From Nematostella vectensis (lineage: Eukaryota; Cnidaria; Anthozoa; Actiniaria; Edwardsiidae), in assembly GCF_932526225.1 (NCBI RefSeq), contig NC_064045.1:9294022-9358021 (forward strand): a stretch of DNA of 64,000 nt, in the 5' to 3' direction. The notes below the pieces were generated by a model, which made no database searches, was not told where the DNA came from, and saw only the letters and a list, made by a program, of their open reading frames with translations. Below are positions 46,291 to 57,100 of the stretch, piece by piece; within the stretch, counting starts at the first letter, position 1; every line of letters starts with the position of its first letter. A program made the translations under genes and the position numbers.

Positions 46291-49232
46291 AGAAGAAACC
46301 AGTGTATAAAAACTCATAGAACGTACCTGGTACTGGTATAAAAAACTATCTGTTTATTGCCACATGTCAATTTCACACGAATAAAATCCATCATCCGATA
46401 ACTTCAATGGCTTATTTATTTTATTCTATTCCAAAATAAGGAATCAGATTTTTTGATTGGTTGCTCTTTCTCTTTTCTCTTTTTTTTTTGCATTGTGTTT
46501 GAGAAACTTTGGGATTCCTGTGTGCGCTGCCGGTCACGTGGAAGCACCATGAAAAACATTCCGAGATCGCAAGCCGTTTTTATGCGTTTGTAGAGGAACA
46601 AGCATTGATAAAAAACGATGCCTATCAAGAACTTTCCCAAGCTGAGGTGAGGAAAATTTAAAACCACTCAGCTTGTTGTTTTGATCTATGTTACGAATTC
46701 TTTGGACACAAAGATTACGCCAGACTAGTTATAATCCATTCAAATAATCACTCAAATACGTGGTTTTTTTTAATCATCTCGCACAACGAAGAATGCAAGT
46801 AATAACACACATATTTATTGGTCCTCAAATTTGTTTTCAGCGTTGTATCGATGAGGGAACTTCTGCAAAAGCCAAATTTCCCTGCGAATTCAGCAGTTGG
46901 CGTCATAGTTAGCCCAAGTTGAAAGGTCACCTGTGAAGTGTTGTATCTTCTTGGCGCTCTCAGCGCTCCGGATTTTATTATCCCCAGAATTTTATTTCAG
47001 ATTCTAGGCAAGTAAGTGACTATCTTTTCAGGAAAAATGACCATTTTGTGATAGAGGAATGTACCAGATACGACTTTTAAGGCCTCACCTTGTCGGTTTA
47101 ACGATCGTGCAAAATGATGGATGCGAGGCTATATTTGAGAAAATCTGTCAAATATTCTATTTTAACTGGATTAAGCCGAGATAAAAATAATATTGAGAGC
47201 ATCTATCCTGGTTGCCTCCTGTGGTGTTGTTGTGTTTCTGCGCTGTTTATTTTTCGCGCTGCAGGTATCGGTACTTGTTTCAAATTGTGTAGTGTTTTTC
47301 GGGGTCAAGCCGAGAAAAATAAGGAAAAATCCATAAAATATTTGATATTCGTTCGATTTTAAAAAGAAACACATTTTTGTAATCCGGAGACAAATATAAG
47401 TCTATAGACAAATTATTGAAAAATCATTTTTTTGAGTATTGCATTTCATCTTGAATGGTGATTAGCGGAGCGCTTATACTGATACTGATACTTACAATCT
47501 GATACTTACAATCTGATACTTACATCTGATACTAGGGGTAACCGTATACGTCCTGGGAAGGTTCGTGCCCTTCGTGCCCTTCACTCGATCACACATCAAA
47601 GCAAAATCTTAATGCTGGACGTGCACGCTTACAAGTCAAGGACACGCGAGAGCAAGAAGGCTTCTACATGCGCAATAAGCAATCGTATGTGTTTTAGAGA
47701 CTATCCTATAAGACCTTACCACATATAACAAAGGTACGTGACTCCTCTACTAATGAGAGTACATCAAAGAAGGGAAGAGCGTATTATATATTTAAAGAAT
47801 GTAGATCTCTCCAAATACTTGGCTGAGGAATTTGTACCACTTGGTTTCAAAAGATCAAAGCTTGATATTGTGTTTAACATCGCGCTTTGCGTTCCCTTCT
47901 GACAGAGGGCCTCATTGTTGTCTTTGTTATTTTGCTGAGCTGGCCGCAAAGGGAATGCTATGAGTTGTATGCAAACGGCTTCAACATTTAACTTTTATGA
48001 GTTTTGCAGTTTTGAGATTGTAGGGTCGAGTTCCAGTCCAGTCTGTGGGCTGGGAAACTGGCAAAAGGTTAGGGTTTTCGTGAAAGCCGCGTATTCGAAT
48101 CTGTTTGATTTTTTTGTCGTGTGTGTTAATACCATTCTTTTAAAAATCTTCCAGTACTTCGCCACATACAGTGAAACATCGATATCACGATTAACTTATT
48201 ATGTTTAATAATAAACTCGGTTTAGAAAATACCGACACTGTGCTCCCTTGTGCCGTAATTCATCAACCACATAGTTTTTGTTGCAGTGAAAGATTCTAGA
48301 TGAAAAACACACAATTACCGTATAGAAATAAGGTTGAAAACTTCTTTGCGCAGTGGATAAATTTGAGAATGTATCAACTTTTCTGATTATTTTGGGTATA
48401 TTTTTTTTCTAATAAACTAATTGATTAATAGATAAACGTGAACTTCTCATGTTTTTGACGTCGTAAGGCTGTCATATCGTCTTTCAATAAAAATCTATAA
48501 TATGGCGTTAGCACTAGACAAATACCCTGCCTCGTACCCATGCGTCTAAAGTCAGTAAATACAAGTGAAAAATATACTAGTGAGCGCAATGAGCCATGGG
48601 AAGGTTTAGCGCTGCGCAAAGGAACAAGGGAAGGTAGTCCAGTCAACCTATGAAACTTTTATGGCCCAGGTGGAACTTATTGCAATAGAATTTCTCTTAG
48701 CGGATTTTGAACAAGTAATACAACCTAGTTAACATACTAAAAGTCCCCAAAAATCCCTTTGGTGGAACATCTTGAAATATGTGATTTTTCCATTTCGGAG
48801 CAAAACCACAAGGTACCCGCGTCGTTAAAACGGAAAAAAAAAATACACGTCTAAATCAGTACATTTAAAAGGCCATTGGTCAAAGTTGATTAAAGACACA
48901 GTTTGGATATCGAAACAAAGCAAATTGCCCCTGTCTAATATTATTTTTCCAATATTTCTATATTCCAAATACCACAGGGTACCCGCGCCGAAACCCCTAA
49001 AAAATTGAAAATAAAAGTCTGAATCAGAAAATTTCAAAGGTCATTGGCCAAAAATGATTAAAGACACAGTTTTAGTATCGAAATAAAGCAACTTGTTCAT
49101 GTTTTATTTCTATTTAAAATATTTATTCCACAAATGTATTTCTGCATTCTTCGCACTCGCGTCAGTGACTGAAATTTGTCTAGAAAACAAACTTATGTGA
49201 AATCAGCTCAGTAGGTAGCCTATTTAATTACA

Positions 49233-49582
49233 GCAGTAATCAGGAACACTTTTGTAATTTCTTGAGGTTTTACACCAGCCTAGAGAAAGCTAGTTACACT
49301 TCTAATGAAACTGGACGTCTAGCTCTAGCTCGATTAGTCCAGAATTGTGACAAGTCTGACCTTGTGCACTGCAGTCTAAACCATTCTTCTTGCAGGTTCA
49401 TCTTCTGGTGCTGCAATCCGATTAGCATTTGTATTGCATTATATTTATCAGCGATCCTTGGGGGTGGTCCAGTGCGGACAGACTTGCCTCCAACACACGG
49501 ATCGCTGCTAGAAATGGATTGCATTTGCTTTCTTTAGGCTGGGTGTAAAACCTCGAGACACAAAAGTGTTACTGATTACTAG
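49233..49582. mobile_element. Nested MITE, about 350 bp
   Basis: Left 'AGTAATCAGGAACACTTTTG' and 'GAGGTTTTACACCAGCCTA' mirror right 'TAGGCTGGGTGTAAAACCTC' and 'CAAAAGTGTTACTGATTACT'. Lies between the arms of the 48667-51134 element. Confidence 0.7.
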
Positions 49583-50069
49583 AATAGTCTTAAATAACTT
49601 TATTCGAAAACTAAATGGGGTGGCAGCCACAGTTCCGTGCGATGGACCATGTACAGTTGAAAACATTGGCAAGTAAGGTCTGATAATGATTCTTCAGGAA
49701 ATATTTATAAGCACGAGTAATACGAGTAGGCCAGAGAACTTATGGAACTGAGTTAAGTTACATACTAGATTCTATGGTTTTACAATATGATTGAAATAAG
49801 ATGCTTGAAAGTAGTTATTCTGCAAAGAGCCGGAGATAAAGTTCAAGTTACGAGTACGATTACGATTTACAAAAGTGACAAAAGGGTGGACATTCAGGTC
49901 GGTCATTTCGAAGTTACACTAGTTAGTTACACTAAAAAAAAGATTAGGTCTTTCACCTCTCAGTCGTAGACCAAGAGTAGTAGATCGAGTTTTAGAAGTC
50001 GCTCTTTATAGCTCAAGACCCCGATCTTGGATCTTAGAATTCAACGGGTGGCTCGCCTTTTAACTCTTT

Positions 50070-50620
50070 CTAGGAGGACATTTTAAGTCTTACGCTGCCG
50101 GGGAGAGACTTCAGTGGCGAAACATAGCTGCGACTTGACAAGGGACAGGTATAGAGTACGCCTGATCCTGTGTCTGTAATTAGGACACATGTCCTCTTGA
50201 GCAGACCAAGCATTCTGTTGGCCTTGGACCACAAATAGAATGTGGGTGTCCTATGTGAGATTGCCCGATATTGTGCCCCGAGATCTTTTTCACTGTTGAT
50301 GCGCTGAAGACTTGTGGCGCCAAGCGGATAGTCCACCAGTTTGGGGCGATTTCTACTTTATATTTGTTTCGTCGCCCCATTTGTTAGACTTGTCAGGTCA
50401 TCCTGAAGAGCTTCACAGTCCTTTATCGAAGAGATTCTTCGGTATAGCTTTGTGTCGTCTGAGTATATGGCGGTGTGTCTTTGTCTGTGGCGTCTGCTAG
50501 ATCGTTGATGTAGGTCCTAAATAGAAGGGGGCCTATTAGGCTTCCTTGAGGGACCCCGGAAGTCACTGGGAGGTGACGAGAGGCTATGCCTTCCATAACA
50601 ACCCTAGCTTCTGAGTTGCT
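50070..50620 (-). pseudogene. LINE reverse-transcriptase fragment
   Basis: The minus strand gives VTSGVPQGSLIGPLLF and YINDLADATD (RT motif B), then LQDDLTSL, VDYPLGATSLQRINSEKDLG and KANRMLGLLKRT. This is the downstream half of a non-LTR RT with frameshifts and without motif C intact. It belongs to a different LINE from the one at 17.8-21.5 kb. Confidence 0.75.
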
Positions 50621-51416
50621 GTCACATGTAATTTTGTTTTCTATACAAATTTCAAGTCACTGACGCCAGAATGCAGAAATACATTTGTGGAGAAAATATT
50701 TAAAATAGAAATGAAACATGGACAAGTTGCTTTATTTCGATACTAGAATTTGTGTCTTTAGTAATTTTTGTCCAATGACCTTTGAAATTTTCAAATTTGT
50801 TTTGTGTTTTCGACGCGGGTACCCTGTGGTTTTTGGAATACAGAAATATTGGAAAAAGATATAAAACAGGGGCAATTTGCTTTGTTTCGATATCCAAACT
50901 GAGTATTTAATCAACATTGACCAATGGTCTTTCAAATGTTGATTGAGACGTGTATTTAATTATTTTTCCGTTTTAGCAACGCGGGTACCCTGAGGTTTTG
51001 CTTCGAAATGGAAAAATCACAAATTCCAGGATGTTCCACGAAAGTGATTTTTGGGGACTTTTAGTATGTTAACTAGGTTGTATTACTTGTTCAAAATCCG
51101 TTGAGAGAAATTCTATTGCAATTAGTTCCACCTGAAACCACAGATTGACTGGACGAAGGGTCAACGCAGATTATGTCCGATTTCTGTAACATTGTTTCCG
51201 ATTTCTGGATTTCGGGAGAAAAATCGTTCGCGCTTCGAACTTACAGGATAAATCACTTTCGTTTTTTGTTTAGACTCCTGAAATTTTATATTTGCGTTTT
51301 GAAGTATAAATAATCAAAGAAATGTAGCTTCAAAGGAAGTTTTTAGAGTAAACTCTCAAAGCGAAAGTCAGCGATAGCGTCGGAGGGAGATATCGAAGAA
51401 CTTGACACATTCTTCC

Positions 51417-51745
51417 CAGGCCCGTACCCAGAGGGGGGTGCAGGGGGTGCGAACGCACCCCCCCTACAAGGGCCAAAACTCCACTTTTGTTCTCAATAGA
51501 CGTGCTATTTGTAGACAAAACTAAAAATCATTAGCTAGATCCCTTTTGTATGTAGCCTAATCTAAAAATAAACGTCCCGTGGAGATACTGCAAAGGCATG
51601 CTTCAAAGGCAGCCTTGGTGGTTAAATTTTTATCAGAGAACTTCCTCACTCCCCCTCCCCCCCCCCGGAAAAATCAGGTCCACTTTTTCATATTTCGCAC
51701 CCCCCCCCCCCCCCCCCCCCAAGAAAAATCCTGGGTACGGGCCTG
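51417..51745. mobile_element. MITE, 'CAGGCCCGTA' family, copy 2
   Basis: Starts 'CAGGCCCGTACCCAG' and ends 'CTGGGTACGGGCCTG'. The interior matches 11561-11903. C runs of 7-20 near the right end. Confidence 0.8.
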
Positions 51746-52921
51746 CTTCCAATACCCTGATTTGGAAGGTAATGCGACTCACATGCTCGCTTCTATTCTC
51801 AAACAATTCTTGAAGGAAGAGCCATGTTTCGCTAACGTGAAGTAGCCGTCGTAACGCTAGAGCTTCCTGCATGTTCTTGTCAACAAAAGTTGATTCTGTG
51901 TGCTATACGAAAATAATTTGCTACTCTGGCTTTCTCGTAAAATTCAGCATTCTCCTTGTAGAAATTGTGACTGAGGACAAGGCGCACGATGTCGTAGGAC
52001 AGCTTGGTGAACATTTCGCTCCCTTCGCACTTCAGTAAAAGCGTGTTGTTTACCGTGCATATTACTGACCTCATTATCTGCCGCTATTTTGTTTTCAGAA
52101 TCTGCCAGGCGCTTCCCGTTTTTCATGCTGCCCCTGCACGCTTAGTCCGGTCACGCTAGTAAGCGCCTCATGGAGGTTGGAATTTCAAAATTAATCCAAG
52201 ATGGCGGTTGAGGCAGAGCCTTTGGGCATTGTGCAATTTTGCACACGACAAAAAAAAAAAAAAGAATTAAAAATAAAGTAAATTGCATTTTATGACTGGG
52301 CTTCCACAGGTATCCCAGTAATCAGGGTGATTGCTCACCAAAAACCATTTGAAGCTTACCGTTTTCGTCCTGCCTCGTTTTCATCTTGCCTCGTTTTCAA
52401 CCTACATCTCGCATCTCAGGATGGTAAAAGCAGCCCCAGCTTTCGACGTGATATTATTCACCAAAAGTAAGCGGTGAACCAAAATCAAAATAGGCAATCA
52501 GAAACGTCCATTATACGAGAGTATCTTTGAAAATAAAACGCTAGCTTAAATAACAAACATTGATTGTAACAGAAACTTGGATTTAACTTTCAAATGGGCA
52601 GTAAAACAATGTGATTTTTTAAAGATGTATTTACGGTACTTTTGGTCAATTTATTTCTACCTTCTCAAAGATCGATATGGAACACAACCTTTCAAAAGCG
52701 TTACTGTCCCGTTTTAAACTTCATTGTACCAAGCCGTTTAGCCGGTAAAGACTTCAAAGCGAGAAAATGGCTCGAACAAGGGATATTTGGAGAAATTTAG
52801 ATACGTACAAAGGGTCTACTGTGGTCATTTTCGGTACAAACAAACCTTTTGCCGCATTAAATACCTGTTTAAAGCCAGGCGAAACATTCAAATGCTTTCA
52901 TTTGTTTGCAGATAACTGAAG

Positions 52922-54068
52922 ATGGACAGGAAAGAAGGGCTTCGTGAGTTTGATGACGTCTTTCACCATATAAGGTCATTCAGCCTTTACCAGCGATTAG
53001 TGTACTTTGGCAGCTACTGTATCATTATTCCCATTATGCTCCAGTTCATGCTCCTGGTTTTCGCCATGGGCACCCCGCAGTTTCACTGTGACGTCACTAA
53101 TACCACGTGCCCTCCTAACACGTGTTGTGAAAACTGTACGTCGTATTCTTTTGACGGACCTTTCACAAGCACCGTCTCTGAGGTAAGAATGGGCCGTTTT
53201 CTTGATTATTAGGAGTCTCTTGTAATTTGAGCGTCTGTGTTGATCAGATAAAAGATGTTGGGTGGCCGCTTAATATATGTTGGTAAGAGATGGTTGTAAC
53301 ACAATAGAGGGTAGTTACTTAATAGAGGTTGGCTGCCCAATAGGGGCCGGCCATTAAATGGAGGCTGGCTAGTTAAAGAATGTCGACCAACCACTCCTTT
53401 ATATAGCCACCCACGATTAAAGTTTAATGCCTTATTAACTATATTTTATTAAAAGCATCGCATCTTCTTTAAGTGAATCAGTATTATGCAGGTGCGTAAA
53501 ATGGCGGCGTGATTGGCCTTTTAAATGAAAAAAACAAAACAATGAAACTGAAAATGCTGTATATCTTTCGCCTCAAAATGTCCAAGTCACATTTGCTTCT
53601 TGAATGATTGGCCTTTTTTTAATAAAAAAAGCAATGAAACTGAAAATGCTGTATATCTTCCACCTCAAAATGAACAAGTCACATTTGCTTCTTGAATGCT
53701 TTAAGCCAAATTTCTGTGGCTTTAAGGGTAACCTGTTTGCCCCTGTTATTGTTCTGTTAAAGTAGGCAATAGTAGAAATCCGGTGGTTAACGCGCGCATC
53801 AAACATTTACGTGATGTAAAATACGCTTGATAGTAAGTTTGAAAACATGTTTATTCTTTACAGTGGAATCTTATATGTGACCGCGCGCCCCTGGGAGCCA
53901 CTATCCAGTCCTGTTTTTTTGGTGGAATGCTTTTCGCATGCCTTCTCACAGGTCCGCTTTCGGACACATTTGGAAGAAAGAAGGTCATCTTTTGCTGCTA
54001 CGGTATCATGGTAAATAGCAGCCCGTTCCTGAATGTTTACCAATTTCCCGTTTTTTGTTCCAGGGTGC

Positions 54069-54124
<56 letters not shown>

Positions 54125-57100
54125 CCGCAGCCCTTTCCTGAATGTTTACCAATTTCCCGTTTTTTGTTCCAGGGTGCTGCTAGTTTAAGTGCGTCCTTTG
54201 TTGATTCCGTTCCCTTATTCGCGTTCCTCCAGCTCTGTGTCGGCTTCGGCCAAATGGGAACCACCCTTGCGCTCTTCGTGTATGGCATCGAGTTGGTGGG
54301 TCCCACATGGCGAACGTTGGCAGGGAACATCAATAACTACTATTGGGAGCTTTCAGGCTTGCTAGGAATCCTCCTTGCTTATTATATCAGAGACTGGAGG
54401 ACAATGATACGAGTTTGCAGCACGCCGATATTCCTGCTTTTTATTTTTATTAGGTGAGAAATTGATTATTGATGATAAAACAATTTTCATTCAAATTCTA
54501 AAGAGGCTTTGTTAGCCTCTATGATTTTTTCAAACAATAACGAAGGTAGAGCTTACCACATCACAACTAGAAATGTTTGGCTCGTACCATTACGGAATGG
54601 TGTTTAAACAGTGAAATATTATTTGGCCCACAAAACTAGGTTTTTTTGCCAATTTACCGGGAGGCGGGGGGGGGGCTGAAAGGGAGGGTTCAACTTAATG
54701 GGGTTCCGCTTCGATTCTTATATGACGTCGTGTCAGATATTCTTACAACATGTTTCCGTGCGTTTCTTTTTCTCCTCCAGGGTGTTTCCAGAGTCCTCGC
54801 GTTTCCTTGTCACTAAAGGACGTATTGAAGACGCGTTGAAAGTGCTCATAAAATATGGCCCGAAGCACAACAACAACGCTGTGGACGCTGGCAAAATGAC
54901 AGAGATGCTGGAAGAAATACGAAGAGACCAAATCATCCGAGAAAAGAACAAGAAAAAGCATACACATCTGGACTTATTCAAGACGACGAAGATGAGAAAA
55001 TGGACTTTTGTTATGGGATTTAGCTGGTATTTTTACAGTCTTCTTTCACATAATTGTTTATAATACGGAGTCACCTCTTGTCCATGCTGTCACCTATCAA
55101 GCGATAACCCTCTTAGGCTAATTCAGCTAAAATGCCCAGAAATGTATTTGGCTCAATTCATTAATCAGCAAACCTAAACACTTTTCTCTGTCCCGAAGAT
55201 GGCTATATAGGCATGCTCGCGGATCCAGCGTGCTTTGCGTGGGAGCGCCCGCAAAGCACGCTGGATCCCCGAGCATGCTAAATATCACAGTAGTATAAAT
55301 AAAATGTAATAGGCATTATTATTTCTCTTGTTATGTTGTTGCAGGTTTGTAACATCAATGATGGACTTTGCTATTTTACTCTCGGTGACAAGTCTATTTG
55401 GAAATATCTACATCAATATGATCATAATGCGGCTCGCCCCGATTGTAACACTTACCATCAGTTGGGGCTTGCTGAGAGTGTGAGTAGTCAAGGCCTTACG
55501 AGTTGTCATCGTCATCATAGCGACAGTCATTATAATAGTCATCATCATCAAAGCCAGCGTCATATGATTATAGTCATCATCATCATAGCCAACGTCATGA
55601 TTATAGTCATCATCATCATAGCCAACGTCATGATTTTAGTCATCATCATCATAGCCAACGTCATGATTTTAGTCATCATCATCATAATCATCATAGCCAA
55701 CGTCAGGATTTTAGTCATTATCATCATAGCCACCGTCATGATTATAGTCATCATCATCATAGCCACCGTCATGATTATAGTCATCACCAGCATAGCCACC
55801 GTCATGATTATAGTCATCATCATCATAGCCACCGTCATGATTAGAGTCATCATCAGCATAGCCAGCGTCATTATTATAGTCATCATCAGCATAGCCACAT
55901 TCATGATTATAGTATTCATCATCATAGCCAGCGTCATGATTATATTAATCATCATCATAGCCACCGTCATGATTACAGTCATCATCATCATAGCCACATT
56001 CATGATTATAGTCTTCATCATCATAGCCAACGTCATTATTATAGTCATCATCATCATAGCCACAGTTATGATTATAGTCATCATCATCATAGCCAGCGTC
56101 ATTATTATAGTCATCATCATCATAGCCACAGTTATGATTATAGTCATCATCATCATAGCCACAGTCATGATTATAGTCATTATCATAGCCACCGTCATGA
56201 TTAGAGTCATCATCAGCATAGCCACATTCATGATTATAGTATTCATCATCATAGCCAGCGTCATGATTATATTAATCATCATCATAGCCACCGTCATGAT
56301 TACAGTCATCATCATCATAGCCACATTCATGATTATAGTCTTCATCATCATAGCCACATTCATGATTATAGTCTTCATCATCATAGCCAACGTCATGATT
56401 ATATTAATCATCATCATAGCCACAGTTATGATTATAGTCATCATCATCATAGCCAGCGTCATTATTATAGTCATCATCATCATAGCCACAGTTATGATTA
56501 TAGTCATCATCATCATAGCCACCGTCATGATTATAGTCATCATCATCATAGCCACCGTCATGATTAGAGTCATCATCAGCATAGCCAGTGTCATTATTAT
56601 AGTCATCATCATTATAGCCACCGTCATGATTACAGTCATCATCATCATAGCCACATTCATGATTATAGTCTTCATCATCATAGCCAACGTCATGATTATA
56701 TTAATCATCATCATAGCCACAGTTATGATTATATTAATCATCATCATAGCCACCGTCATGATTACAGTCATCATCATCATAGCCACATTCATGATTATAG
56801 TCTTCATCATCATAGCCAACGTCATGATTATATTAATCATCATCATAGCCACAGTTATGATTATAGTCATCATCATCATAGCCACCGTCATGATTAGAGT
56901 CATCATCAGCATAGCCAGCGTCATTATTATAATCATCATCATTATAGCCACCGTCATGATTACAGTCATCATCATCATAGCCACATTCATGATTATAGTC
57001 TTCATCATCATAGCCAACGTCATGATTATATTAATCATCATCATAGCCACAGTTATGATTATATTAATCATCATCATAGCCACCGTCATGATTACAGTCA

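Larger units (their letters stand above)
42559..47474. mobile_element. 4.9-kb foldback structure with about 1.5-kb inverted arms
   Basis: Left arm 42559-44085 and right arm 46028-47474 are inverse copies, about 90 percent alike by eye. Outer ends: 'AAGCGCTCCGTTAAT' and, inverted, 'AAGCGCTCCGCTAAT'. Inner ends: 'TTGATTTGCTGTTCAGGT' and, inverted, 'TTGATTTGCTGTCCAGGT'. The centre is a 1.5-kb minisatellite. No transposase frame is visible. The arms include an exon-like conserved frame (separate entries). It could be a foldback transposon or an inverted duplication seeded at the minisatellite. Confidence 0.8.
48667..51134. mobile_element. 2.5-kb inverted-repeat element with about 500-bp arms
   Basis: Left arm 48667-49193 and right arm 50634-51134 are inverse. 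Ends: 'CAGGTGGAACTTATTGCAAT' and, inverted, 'CAGGTGGAACTAATTGCAAT'. Each arm contains two related about 185-bp sub-repeats around 'GGTACCCGCG'. The interior holds a MITE and a LINE fragment, so the element has been a target for later insertions or carries captured pieces. No transposase is visible. Confidence 0.8.

Noticed and set aside
54064-54172. Alternative SLC22 exon-3 start at the first duplicated acceptor
   Set aside because: As a productive form it fails: adds 109 bases, shifts frame and reaches a stop.
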